Assembly: GCA_900769325.1 (NCBI GenBank)
Contig: CAAGGF010000120.1
Location: 1 to 34,801 of the forward strand
Direction of reading: 5' to 3'
Origin: Spirochaetia bacterium
Lineage (GTDB): Bacteria; Spirochaetota; Spirochaetia; Treponematales; Treponemataceae
DNA: 34,801 bases
A model generated the notes under the pieces. It saw nothing but the letters and a program-made list of their open reading frames with translations, did not search any database and was not told where the DNA came from. Positions 23,555 to 31,155 of this stretch are shown here, one piece after another. Position 1 is the first letter of the stretch. Every line of letters begins with the position of its first letter. A program made the translations under genes and the position numbers.

Positions 23555-25462
23555 TTAAATTTTTATCAAAAACGCTTTTTGTGCCGGAACAGAAAGAAGA
23601 AGTTTTCCGCCTTTCACAGAACAAGAAACGCTTTCATTTAAAACATCAGAATCGATTTTTTTATCAACCGAAAAACTTTCCCCGAAAATTGCAAGCGGAA
23701 TTTCAATTTTTTCTTCTTTTTCAGAATTTGAGCAGACAGAAATAAAAAGTTCAGAAGGAGTAAAACGCGCAAACGCAAAAACAAAACCTTCGTCCCACAA
23801 AATTTTAAATCCGCCGTTCTTAAAAGAATCAAATTCTGTTTTTATGTGAGAAAGAGCCGAATAAATTTTGTACGAAAAAGTTTCTTCTATATTTTTATTC
23901 CACGGCATCGGATATCGACAACCTTCCATTGAATCAACAGTTCCTGAAATTTCTGCCTCGTCCCCGTAATAAATGCTTGCAGAACCTGGAAGCGTAAAAA
24001 GCATAATCAAAGCGCCTTTCAGCATATCTTTTGAAATGTTATTGTCATTGTGAAAACGCGGAACATCGTGGCTGTCTAAAAGATTAAACTGAATTTCTGT
24101 CATGACAAACGGAAGTCGTGCATAAAACGAAGAAAGCCTTTGCGATAAATCTTTTGCAGTCGATTTGTATTTTACGCCCTGAAGAAGTTTTTCGCGGCTT
24201 ACATAAATATCGTGCTGACCGTAAAATTCCCTGATTGCACGGCTTGAAGCGTAATAATTCATCTGGGAATCCCATTCATCGCCGTTTAAAAATTCCGTAC
24301 AATCGCTCCAGTCTTCGGCAAGAATGAATGCATCGCTTTTTTCTTCTTTTATAGATTTACGAATTTCAGGCCAGATTTCGTGGTGAAGCTGAATTTCATT
24401 ATTTCTTGCCATTGTATCTGCAACATCAAACCTCCAGCCGTCAGTTGAAAACGGAGGTTTCAGCCATTTTTTTACAAGCGAATCAGGATTTTTATATATT
24501 ACGCCGCGAAGTTTTTCTGAAGTATAATTTAAAGTCGGAAGAGTCTGAACATCAAACCAGCTTTTATAAGAATTGTCATCTGAAAAAAAATAAAATTCCC
24601 GTTCAGTTGAAGACGGATTATTGAAAGCGCCTTCAGAAACCGGGAAAAAAGTTCCGTCGCGGTTAAACCACTTATTTGCAATTCCCGTATGATTGATTGA
24701 AACATCCAGAATTATTTTAATTCCGTTTTTGTGAAGTTCTTCTGTCAAATCTGAGAGAGCCTTGTCGCCTCCAAAATGCGGATCAACTGAAAAATAATCA
24801 AGACAGTCGTACTTATGAACCGTTGCTGCATAAAAAATCGGATTTAAATACAAAGCCGTAACACCAAGTTTTTTAAGATACGGAATTTTCTGCCTGATTC
24901 CTTCTAAATCGCCTCCGTAAAAATCAAGACAATGCGCTTTACTGTAAGGCTCTGGGACAGAATTCCAGTCTTTGACTTTTTTACACGGAAATCCGTCAAA
25001 AATATATTCTCCGTCCTTTATATCGTTTTCAGGATTTCCGTTGCAAAATCTTTCCGGGAAAATCTGATAGAAAACAGCATTTTTTACCCATTCAGGCTGA
25101 ACATAATTTACAAGAATTCTGAAAATATAAGCTTCAGATGGAACATAAGTTGTAAGCCCTGCCTGATTGTAATAATAAATTGAAGTCTCAGAAGCGATGA
25201 TAAAAATATAGCGGAATTCTTTTTCAAAAACCTGAACTTCAGTTTCAAAACGGAAAACGGAATTTTCTTCTGATTTTAAATCCATTTTTACAGTTCTTTC
25301 GCAGCCGTTAAATTTTGCAAGAAGAAAAACTGACTTTACAGAATCATTCTTCATCATTTGAAGGGCAATTTTTATTTTTTCACCGGTTTTAGGCGTCGGA
25401 TTTGAAACAAAATAACAGGAACCGTCGCTGTAAATGCTTTCAATCCAAAGTTCTTTCTGCAT
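23555..25462 (-). CDS. Alpha-amylase-family glycosidase (maltogenic amylase/cyclodextrinase-like)
   Basis: GH13 enzyme of 635 residues. The N-terminal 120 residues look like the CBM34-type beta domain of neopullulanases and cyclomaltodextrinases. The (beta/alpha)8 barrel carries DVSINH (region I, 253-258), GWRFD with nucleophile Asp346, LAEDW with acid/base Glu383, and LLDSHD with Asp466. No signal peptide is seen, so it acts in the cytoplasm on imported maltodextrins or cyclodextrins. GAGG lies upstream of the ATG. It heads an operon with the dCMP deaminase. The promoter spacer contains a GATTCCCT element also present upstream of gltX. The exact substrate cannot be told. Confidence 0.92.
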   Translation of the reverse strand: MQKELWIESIYSDGSCYFVSNPTPKTGEKIKIALQMMKNDSVKSVFLLAKFNGCERTVKMDLKSEENSVFRFETEVQVFEKEFRYIFIIASETSIYYYNQAGLTTYVPSEAYIFRILVNYVQPEWVKNAVFYQIFPERFCNGNPENDIKDGEYIFDGFPCKKVKDWNSVPEPYSKAHCLDFYGGDLEGIRQKIPYLKKLGVTALYLNPIFYAATVHKYDCLDYFSVDPHFGGDKALSDLTEELHKNGIKIILDVSINHTGIANKWFNRDGTFFPVSEGAFNNPSSTEREFYFFSDDNSYKSWFDVQTLPTLNYTSEKLRGVIYKNPDSLVKKWLKPPFSTDGWRFDVADTMARNNEIQLHHEIWPEIRKSIKEEKSDAFILAEDWSDCTEFLNGDEWDSQMNYYASSRAIREFYGQHDIYVSREKLLQGVKYKSTAKDLSQRLSSFYARLPFVMTEIQFNLLDSHDVPRFHNDNNISKDMLKGALIMLFTLPGSASIYYGDEAEISGTVDSMEGCRYPMPWNKNIEETFSYKIYSALSHIKTEFDSFKNGGFKILWDEGFVFAFARFTPSELFISVCSNSEKEEKIEIPLAIFGESFSVDKKIDSDVLNESVSCSVKGGKLLLSVPAQKAFLIKI

Positions 25463-25506
25463 ATTTTAAACCTCAATTTTTTTTCAAAATCTTTTAAAAC
25501 ACCTTC

Positions 25507-25536
25507 ATTATAAGGGAATCTCATTAAATTTGTCAA
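25507..25536 (-). promoter_or_regulatory. Promoter of the glycosidase-dCMP deaminase operon
   Basis: On the minus strand TTGACA (25531-25536), an 18-nt spacer and TATAAT (25507-25512) give a start near 25500 and a leader of about 38 nt. The spacer ends in GAGATTCCCT. Confidence 0.75.
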
Positions 25537-25542
25537 AAATTT

Positions 25543-26535
25543 TTACAGCCCCACTTTTTTAATTCTGTCTTCGGGGACTTTTTCAAAATATTCATAAAGC
25601 CTTAAAGAAGTTTCTTCTATTGATTTTGCATTTAAAAGCGAAGTTTTTGCGTAATGTGCAAAAGAAAAATTATCACAAAAATACGAAAAAAATCTCTGAA
25701 GCCTTGTTTTATAAAATTCCGGCGGCTGAAAACGCTTTACATTTTCTATAAATTCTAGTGCAAGGGAAAGAAAATCAATTTCAATAGAAGGATTTTCTTC
25801 TGATTCTGTTCTTTTTAAAAGCGAACAAATCCACGGTTTCTGAACTAAAGCACGACCAATCATCACACCTGATACTGACGGACAAATTTTTAAAACTTCT
25901 TTATAACTTGAAAAATCTTTCACATCGCCGTTTGCAAAAATTTCAATATTTTCATTTTTAAATCTTTCGCACAGTTTCTGAACATAAATGTATTTTGGTT
26001 TATCGCGGTATTTTTCTTTTTTTGTACGCGGATGAACTGTAATCGCCTGAACGCCGGAAGAAACAAGCATGTCGCAAAAAGAAAAAAAACTTTCCTCTGT
26101 AAAATTTTCACTTCCGAGCCGGATTTTTGCACTGAGCCTGATATTTTTCCCTGAATTTTCGATAGATTTTTTTACAAGCCGGACAAGATTTTCAGTTTCT
26201 GAAAGAGGTTTCAGCATCCACGAAATTCCAGCCCCGCTTCTTTCGATTTCTGGAGCACAGCAGCCCATATTTAAATCGATTCCCTTACAGTCTTTTTCGC
26301 AAAGAATTTCAGATGCGTTTGCCATAGATTCAGCATTTTTCCCTGTCAGCTGAAATACGAGTTTTTCAGGAACAGGAACAGTTTCTACATAAAATTTTTC
26401 AAAAGGACCTGCATTTATAAGGGAAGGTGCGTTTATCATTTCTGTAAAATATTCATCGCAGCCTGAAAATTTTTCGATTAAAAATCTGAACGCAGGATGA
26501 CTTAAAGTTGCCATTGGAGCACAAATAAGTTTCAT
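25543..26535 (-). CDS. tRNA-dihydrouridine synthase (Dus family)
   Basis: FMN enzyme of 330 residues that reduces uridines in tRNA to dihydrouridine. Motifs in order: LICAPMATLSHPAFR (FMN binding at the barrel start), FQLTG (61-65), GIDLNMGCCAPEIERSGAG (85-103), AKIRLG, TVHPRTKKEKY with His168 and Arg170, FANGDV and MIGRALVQKPW. The catalytic Cys is expected in GCP; here it is GCC (Cys92, Cys93), so the Pro is replaced. The start at 26535 is preferred to 26553 by family fit. No Shine-Dalgarno is present; a -10 ends six bases upstream. Which tRNA position it modifies is not predictable. Confidence 0.92.
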   Translation of the reverse strand: MKLICAPMATLSHPAFRFLIEKFSGCDEYFTEMINAPSLINAGPFEKFYVETVPVPEKLVFQLTGKNAESMANASEILCEKDCKGIDLNMGCCAPEIERSGAGISWMLKPLSETENLVRLVKKSIENSGKNIRLSAKIRLGSENFTEESFFSFCDMLVSSGVQAITVHPRTKKEKYRDKPKYIYVQKLCERFKNENIEIFANGDVKDFSSYKEVLKICPSVSGVMIGRALVQKPWICSLLKRTESEENPSIEIDFLSLALEFIENVKRFQPPEFYKTRLQRFFSYFCDNFSFAHYAKTSLLNAKSIEETSLRLYEYFEKVPEDRIKKVGL

Positions 26536-26541
26536 AAAAAA

Positions 26542-26570
26542 AATATACAGCATTTTAAAAAAAATTAAAA
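26542..26570 (-). promoter_or_regulatory. Promoter of the dus gene, leaderless arrangement
   Basis: On the minus strand TATATT (26542-26547) is followed by six T and the ATG at 26535. The -35 at 17 nt (TTTTAA, 26565-26570) is weak. This promoter overlaps the divergent CYTH promoter. Confidence 0.5.
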
Positions 26571-26582
26571 CTTTGATATAAT
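26554..26582 (+). promoter_or_regulatory. Promoter of the CYTH gene, leaderless arrangement
   Basis: TTTAAA (26554-26559), 17 nt and TATAAT (26577-26582) are followed by AAAACT and the ATG at 26589. Predicted +1 is the A of the start codon. Confidence 0.65.
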
Positions 26583-26588
26583 AAAACT

Positions 26589-27167
26589 ATGTACGAAATC
26601 GAATTAAAAGCGCATGTAAAAGAACCGGAAAAAGTTTCAGAAAAACTTCATAAAATTACAAAATTCATCCATTCTGTAAAAAAAGAAGATTCATATTACA
26701 CTCTAGAAAAAGATTCAAAAAGAATCACCGCAAGAATCCGCAAAGAAACAGAATTTTTAAACGGCGGAAAAAAAGAAAATTTCTTACTCACTTACAAGAA
26801 AAAAGAATTGCGTCTTGATTCTTCCGGCAATTTAATAGAAGTAAACGATGAAAAAGAAACCAATCTTTCTTCAGAAGAGGCACTTTCAGAACTTTTCCTC
26901 GATTCAGGTTTTAATATTTCCCTAAAAAAAACAAAAGAAGTCGAAGTTTTCCAGACAGATACAAAAGAAGGAAAATGTACTCTGGAACTTTGCAATGTCG
27001 AACCATTAGGATTTTTCCTTGAAATCGAAATTCTTTCAGAAAAAAACGATTTACAGACCGTAAAAAACGCCGAAGAAATAATAAAAAATTTCTTTTTTCA
27101 GTGTTCCCTAAAAGAAAGCGACATCGAAGAAAAATACTACAGCGAACTTTTGAAAGAGTGCCTGTAA
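26589..27167 (+). CDS. CYTH-domain protein (CyaB/thiamine triphosphatase-like)
   Basis: Small protein of 192 residues with the CYTH tunnel fold that binds triphosphates with two metal ions. The signature ExExK is at residues 3-7 (YEIELKA). Basic residues follow in ITARIRKE and LLTYKKKEL, and the acidic EIEIL near residue 145 closes the tunnel. Known members act as class IV adenylate cyclases, thiamine triphosphatases or inorganic triphosphatases; the sequence does not decide between them. There is no Shine-Dalgarno, and the promoter abuts the start. Only 53 bp separate it from the divergent dus start codon. Confidence 0.88.
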   Translation: MYEIELKAHVKEPEKVSEKLHKITKFIHSVKKEDSYYTLEKDSKRITARIRKETEFLNGGKKENFLLTYKKKELRLDSSGNLIEVNDEKETNLSSEEALSELFLDSGFNISLKKTKEVEVFQTDTKEGKCTLELCNVEPLGFFLEIEILSEKNDLQTVKNAEEIIKNFFFQCSLKESDIEEKYYSELLKECL

Positions 27168-27187
27168 AAAAAAACTGTTTTTAAAAC

Positions 27188-27217
27188 TTGACTTCTAATA
27201 TATTTGAAATGTATTAT
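27188..27217 (+). promoter_or_regulatory. Promoter of the DUF975-sppA operon
   Basis: TTGACT (27188-27193), an 18-nt spacer and TATTAT (27212-27217) give a start near 27224 and a leader of about 73 nt. The leader shows no strong hairpin. Confidence 0.6.
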
Positions 27218-27296
27218 TATTTTAAGCGTTTAACAAAAACTGCATCAGGCGAAAAAACAAATTTCAAAATGTCATGTTAAATGCCAAGGAAAATCT

Positions 27297-28010
27297 ATGT
27301 TCGACAGAATAAAATACAAAAATTTTGCAAAAATCCAGTTAAAAAACAGATTTAAAATTCCAGTTTTAATGGTACTTTTCACAGGCTTAATTCTTATTTT
27401 TTTAAGCATTCCGCAGGCCTTAAATAACAGTGACGCTATAAATCAGGAAATTTCTTCAAACACATTCTATACTTCAGTTGATATTAATTTTGAACAAAAC
27501 CTTGTAAGCGACATTTCAAATATCCTCACATTTATCGCAGCCTGCATTTTCTCCATGGCAACAGCATTCGTGTACATTAAAATGTCAAAATCACCAGAAA
27601 AAGTAGTTTTTTCAGATTTTATCGAAGGCTTTTCACTCTGGAAAAAAGGCATTCTTTCCGGTTTGTGGCAGAGTTTATGGATTTCTTTGTGGTCGCTCCT
27701 GTTTTTCATTCCGGGAATCATAAAATCTTACGCATATTCTCAGAGTTTTTACCTTCTTACAGAATATCCAAAACTTTCCGTTACTCAGGCTCTAAAAGTC
27801 AGCATGAAAATCACAAACGGAAGCAAATGGGAACTTTTCATTTTAGATTTAAGTTTCATTCCATGGATTCTTCTTGGAGCAATCACGGCTGGTCTTGCAT
27901 TTTTCTATGTAATTCCGTACTACCAGATGACAAAAATCAACGCCTACCACGGACTTCTAAAAGATGCAGTAGAAAAAGGCCTGATTTCAAAAGCAGACCT
28001 CTTTGAATAA
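27297..28010 (+). CDS. DUF975-family integral membrane protein
   Basis: Membrane protein of 237 residues with about four to five helices. The family signature is clear: SLWSLLFFIPGIIKSYAYSQSFYLL, then TQALKVSMKITNGSKWELFILDLSFIPW and a C-terminal FFYVIPYYQMTKINAYH (segments given in part). The function of DUF975 proteins is not established. AAGGA lies seven bases before the ATG at 27297. It is followed after 25 nt by sppA, so the two probably share a transcript; a role linked to membrane quality control is possible but unproven. Confidence 0.85.
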   Translation: MFDRIKYKNFAKIQLKNRFKIPVLMVLFTGLILIFLSIPQALNNSDAINQEISSNTFYTSVDINFEQNLVSDISNILTFIAACIFSMATAFVYIKMSKSPEKVVFSDFIEGFSLWKKGILSGLWQSLWISLWSLLFFIPGIIKSYAYSQSFYLLTEYPKLSVTQALKVSMKITNGSKWELFILDLSFIPWILLGAITAGLAFFYVIPYYQMTKINAYHGLLKDAVEKGLISKADLFE

Positions 28011-28035
28011 AAAATTAATTTTACAGGACAGAAAT

Positions 28036-28989
28036 ATGAAAAATAAAAAAGGATTTACAGTATTTATAATTTTTTTAATCGTTATAATTTTACTCGGAAG
28101 TGCCAACATAATTCTTTCAGCTTCTGGCATAACAGATTCAAATACAGAAACAATCAAGCAGAAAGACATGGAAAAATCTGCATGGGGCTACATTGCATCA
28201 GTTAAAATTTCAGGTGTCATAGAAGAATCAAACGAATTTTACAATCAGGCGTGGCTTTTAAACATCATCAACAGATTAAAAAACGACTCATCAAATGTCG
28301 CACTCGCAGTTTTCATCGATTCTCCAGGCGGAAATGTCTATCAATCGGATGAAGTTTTTCTTGCCCTCAAAGATTACAAAGAATCAAAAAAACCGCTGTA
28401 TGTTTACATGGGGCAAATGGCAGCAAGCGGAGCGTACTACATAAGCGTTGCAGCAGATAAAATTTATGCAAACAGAAATACGCTCACAGGTTCTATCGGA
28501 GTAATCGCAGGGCACTCAATCGATGCAACAGAATTTCTTTCAAAAATCGGAATAAAATCTACAACAATTCATTCCGGCAAAAATAAAACCATGATGAATT
28601 ACGATGAAGTGCTAACTGAAGAACAAATAAAAATAATGCAGGAAATTTCAGACGAATGTTACGAGCAGTTTACAGGAATAGTTGCACTTGAAAGAAACAT
28701 TCCAATTGTAGAATTAAAAAAGATTGCTGACGGAAGAATCTTTACCGCATCTCAGGCAAAAAAATATAATTTAATCGACGAAATTTCATCTTACGATCAA
28801 ATGATTATCGACCTTGAAAAAAACGAACTTTTCAACACTTACTATAAAATTAAAAATTTTGAATATGAACCAGAATTCTCTCTTGCAAACTTCATTTTCG
28901 GTTCAATAACAAAAACTTCTCTTGGAAAAGCACTTTCATCTGAATTCCAAAAAGACTCTCTAACCTACCCTGCATATATTTACAAATAA
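28036..28989 (+). CDS. sppA: Signal peptide peptidase SppA
   Basis: Membrane serine protease that cuts up released signal peptides. Counting from the ATG at 28036 the protein has 317 residues, the short single-domain form found in Bacillus. One N-terminal helix (about 7-28) anchors it. The S49 core shows FIDSPGGNV (94-101), the nucleophile in QMAASGAYY (Ser131), and the general base Lys in HSGKNKT (Lys182 or Lys184). AGGA lies eight bases upstream of this ATG; an earlier in-frame ATG at 28003 overlaps the DUF975 gene and lacks a ribosome binding site. The C-terminus ends shortly before a long stem-loop shared with recX. Confidence 0.92.
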   Translation: MKNKKGFTVFIIFLIVIILLGSANIILSASGITDSNTETIKQKDMEKSAWGYIASVKISGVIEESNEFYNQAWLLNIINRLKNDSSNVALAVFIDSPGGNVYQSDEVFLALKDYKESKKPLYVYMGQMAASGAYYISVAADKIYANRNTLTGSIGVIAGHSIDATEFLSKIGIKSTTIHSGKNKTMMNYDEVLTEEQIKIMQEISDECYEQFTGIVALERNIPIVELKKIADGRIFTASQAKKYNLIDEISSYDQMIIDLEKNELFNTYYKIKNFEYEPEFSLANFIFGSITKTSLGKALSSEFQKDSLTYPAYIYK

Positions 28990-28996
28990 ATTTAAA

Positions 28997-29034
28997 ATGG
29001 AACTTTGAAAATCCAGAATTTTTCAAAGTTCCAT
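28997..29034 (-). terminator. Long stem-loop between sppA and recX
   Basis: ATGGAACTTTGAAAA (28997-29011) and TTTTCAAAGTTCCAT (29020-29034) are perfectly complementary around an 8-nt loop. TTTT follows on the minus strand, so it suits recX best; it may also end sppA. The last codons and stop of recX lie inside the stem. Confidence 0.85.
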
Positions 29035-29643
29035 AAATTTTTCTTCCATATTTACAACGCTTTTTATAACTGAATAAGAAAAACCGTTTTTTACAAGCGA
29101 AGGAATTATCTTTTCTTTCAAAGTGTTTTTGCGCAAAAGTTTGTCATACGCCTTTATGCACAAATCTTCTTCTGAAATTTCTTGAAAAAAAGAATCCAAT
29201 GCAGAAGTCGCATCCGCTTTTGAAATTCCACGCACTTGAAGTTCACTTAAAAGTTTTTTTCTTCCTTCAAAATGTGAAATTTTTCTTGAATTAAGCCAGC
29301 TTTCACAGAACCTTAAATCATCTAAAACACCTGAAGATTTTAAATAATCAAGTGCCATCTCAATATATTTTTTATGAAAACCTTTTTTTAATAATTTTAA
29401 ACTAAGTCCATAATAACACTGTTCTGCACGGGCAAGAAAGGCAAGGGCTTTTGTTTCACATAAATACGCTAAAGACGAATCTGTCAATTCTTCTAAAAGT
29501 TCTTCATTTAATTCAAAGCCAGGAACAAAATTTTCTTCTGTGAGGATTTTTAAATATTGTTTTCGGGCAAAAAAAAGCAAGTCCCCGCTGACAGTAATTT
29601 TATATACATCAGAAGAAACCTGCTTTGTATCGATGATAACCAA
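29023..29643 (-). CDS. recX: Regulatory protein RecX
   Basis: Small alpha-helical protein of 206 residues that binds RecA filaments and limits their activity. The three-helix repeats typical of RecX are visible: ALAFLARAEQCYYGLSLKLLKK, then YLKSSGVLDDLRFCESWLNSR and KLLSELQVRGISKADATSALD (partly quoted). The start is TTG at 29643, three bases after the rpsI stop; there is no ATG or good Shine-Dalgarno nearby, so translation probably depends on ribosomes ending rpsI. It is third in an operon with two ribosomal protein genes, and no recA is nearby. Confidence 0.88.
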   Translation of the reverse strand: MVIIDTKQVSSDVYKITVSGDLLFFARKQYLKILTEENFVPGFELNEELLEELTDSSLAYLCETKALAFLARAEQCYYGLSLKLLKKGFHKKYIEMALDYLKSSGVLDDLRFCESWLNSRKISHFEGRKKLLSELQVRGISKADATSALDSFFQEISEEDLCIKAYDKLLRKNTLKEKIIPSLVKNGFSYSVIKSVVNMEEKFMEL

Positions 29644-29646
29644 GAA

Positions 29647-30039
29647 CTAACGCTTAGAGAACTGGAATCTGCGTCGTGCACCACGCTGACCGAACTTCTT
29701 GCGTTCAACCATACGAGAATCACGAGTAAGGTAACCGTTAGCCTTCAACGAAGGTCTGTTATCAGGGTCAATCTGAAGCAATGCTCTTGAAATTCCGTGA
29801 AGACAAGCAGCAGCCTGACCGTTTAATCCACCGCCAGAAACATTGATGATGATATCAAATTTATTATCGCTTGAAGTAATTAAAAGTGGCTGATATACGA
29901 TTTTTACCTGTTCTGGTGTAACGAAATATTCTTTTACATCTTTACCGTTTACAACGATTTTTCCTGAACCGTCTCTAAGATAAACACGAGCGACAGCAGT
30001 TTTTCTTCTTCCTGTACCAATTGCTAAATTTTTATCCAT
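29647..30039 (-). CDS. rpsI: Ribosomal protein S9
   Basis: Small-subunit protein of 130 residues, normal length. The N-terminus GTGRRKTAVARVYLR and the basic C-terminal tail GARRRFQFSKR, which reaches the P-site tRNA, are diagnostic. GGAG lies seven bases before the ATG. It follows rplM by 13 nt, the conserved L13-S9 gene pair. Confidence 0.98.
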   Translation of the reverse strand: MDKNLAIGTGRRKTAVARVYLRDGSGKIVVNGKDVKEYFVTPEQVKIVYQPLLITSSDNKFDIIINVSGGGLNGQAAACLHGISRALLQIDPDNRPSLKANGYLTRDSRMVERKKFGQRGARRRFQFSKR

Positions 30040-30052
30040 CTCAAACTCCTAA

Positions 30053-30481
30053 TTATACTTCTAATGGCTGTGGATTCTGAGCGGTGTGAGGATGATCAGC
30101 ACCGGCATAAATTTTTAAATTATCCATAAGCGCTCTGCCGAGTCTTCCGTGTGGAAGCATTCCTTTTATTGCAAGACGAAGAGGTTCTGCAGGATGTTTT
30201 TCGATTAATGATTCGAAAGTATCGCTTTTAAGACCACCTACAAAGCCTGTGTGCCGGTAGTAAACTTTTTTCTGTTCTTTTCCGCCTGTTACATTAACTT
30301 TGTCAGCATTGATGATTACGATATAATCACCCATATTCTGATTTGGTGTAAATGTTACTTTTGTTTTTCCGCGAAGTGCTTTAGCGGCTGCACTTGCAAC
30401 GCGTCCTAATGATTTGCCGGAAGCATCGATAATAAACCATTCACGCTTCTGGTCTTTTTCGTTTACAAAAATAGTTTTCAT
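30053..30481 (-). CDS. rplM: Ribosomal protein L13
   Basis: Large-subunit protein of 142 residues, an early assembly protein. WFIIDASGKSLGRVAS, NMGDYIVIINADKVNVTG, YYRHTGFVGGLK and MLPHGRLGRALMDNLKIYAG are conserved family segments. AAGG lies seven bases before the ATG. It is the first gene of rplM-rpsI-recX. A leader of about 99 nt with an intrinsic-terminator hairpin precedes it, which suggests attenuation; L13 operons are autoregulated in other bacteria, by other structures. Confidence 0.98.
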   Translation of the reverse strand: MKTIFVNEKDQKREWFIIDASGKSLGRVASAAAKALRGKTKVTFTPNQNMGDYIVIINADKVNVTGGKEQKKVYYRHTGFVGGLKSDTFESLIEKHPAEPLRLAIKGMLPHGRLGRALMDNLKIYAGADHPHTAQNPQPLEV

Positions 30482-30533
30482 GTATATACCTTAAACTAAA
30501 ATAAAGTTCTTTTGCATTTTTTTCCTGCATCTG

Positions 30534-30570
30534 AAAAAAACACAAAAACAGCGATGAGCAGTCGCCGTTT
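30534..30570 (-). promoter_or_regulatory. Candidate attenuator in the rplM leader
   Basis: On the minus strand AAACGGCGA (30570-30562), loop CTGCTCA and TCGCTGTTT (30554-30546) form a 9-bp stem with one G-U, followed by a U-rich tract TTGTGTTTTTTT. It lies about ten bases after the predicted +1. An upstream CCGT (30578-30575) can pair with ACGG of the first arm and would compete with it, though over only 4 bp. Confidence 0.55.
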
Positions 30571-30586
30571 ATATACGGGGTAATAT

Positions 30587-30616
30587 AGTATACCTTTTTT
30601 TATTAAAAATAGTCAA
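30587..30616 (-). promoter_or_regulatory. Promoter of rplM-rpsI-recX
   Basis: On the minus strand TTGACT (30611-30616), an 18-nt spacer and TATACT (30587-30592) give a start near 30580. Confidence 0.65.
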
Positions 30617-30618
30617 TA

Positions 30619-30638
30619 AAACAGAATTTAAAAATTCT
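30619..30638 (-). terminator. Weak terminator after the small membrane protein gene
   Basis: AGAATTT/AAATTCT forms a 7-bp AT-only stem with a 2-base gap, followed on the minus strand by GTTTTA. It is a poor terminator, so readthrough into rplM is likely. Confidence 0.3.
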
Positions 30639-30682
30639 TTTTTCATGCGATTTTTTAATTCAGCATTTTTTAAAAGACGGCT

Positions 30683-30913
30683 TTACTCTTCTTTTTTTGA
30701 TGCTTCAAGTTCTTCCCTTCGGGCTTCTTTTTTGTCTTTTATATCTGCAATTCCGATAAAAATACAGATAATTCCAATTAAAGCAGCAAGAACCGGAGCA
30801 GCACCTTTTAAAAATTCTACGACAACAGAACCCCAATTAAGGCAAAAATCAAACGGAAGAACTGCATAAACTGTGAATGCAACTAAAACGAAACCGATAA
30901 TTAATGATAACAT
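30683..30913 (-). CDS. Small membrane protein, two helices, charged tail
   Basis: Protein of 76 residues that I do not recognise. It has two hydrophobic helices (about 2-20 and 36-55) joined by a short loop (FDFCLNWGS), and a highly charged C-terminal tail (KDKKEARREELEASKKEE) that should lie in the cytoplasm. It is a real gene: GAGGA sits eight bases before the ATG, and a promoter with TTGATG, 17 nt and TATATT precedes it. It is divergent from the polyamine importer and upstream of rplM. No function can be assigned. Confidence 0.75.
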   Translation of the reverse strand: MLSLIIGFVLVAFTVYAVLPFDFCLNWGSVVVEFLKGAAPVLAALIGIICIFIGIADIKDKKEARREELEASKKEE

Positions 30914-30965
30914 ATAAATTCCTCAAAGAAAAAAAATTAAAACTTTCTTTAAAAGTTTCATTTAA

Positions 30966-30994
30966 AATATAATACATAAACTTGAACTCATCAA
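30966..30994 (-). promoter_or_regulatory. Promoter of the small membrane protein gene
   Basis: On the minus strand TTGATG (30989-30994), 17 nt and TATATT (30966-30971) give a start near 30959 and a leader of about 46 nt. Confidence 0.6.
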
Positions 30995-31076
30995 GAATAT
31001 TTTTTTTCAAAAACATCAGTAAAAAAAAATTAAAAAAATAAAATTTTCTCTTTTTTTATATTGACTTTTAATTTTT

Positions 31077-31105
31077 TTAACATCATTGTTGCATTATGAT
31101 ATAAT
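31077..31105 (+). promoter_or_regulatory. Promoter of potABCD
   Basis: TTAACA (31077-31082), 17 nt and TATAAT (31100-31105) give a start near 31112 and a leader of about 44 nt before the GTG. Confidence 0.8.
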
Positions 31106-31155
31106 ATTAAAGCTGCTTGTAATGGCGTGCTATCATTGTAAAAGAGGTTACTTGA

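Noticed and set aside
31061..31066. TTGACT as the -35 of potA
   Set aside because: No -10 lies at 16-18 nt from it; TTAACA-17-TATAAT just downstream is a much better pair.
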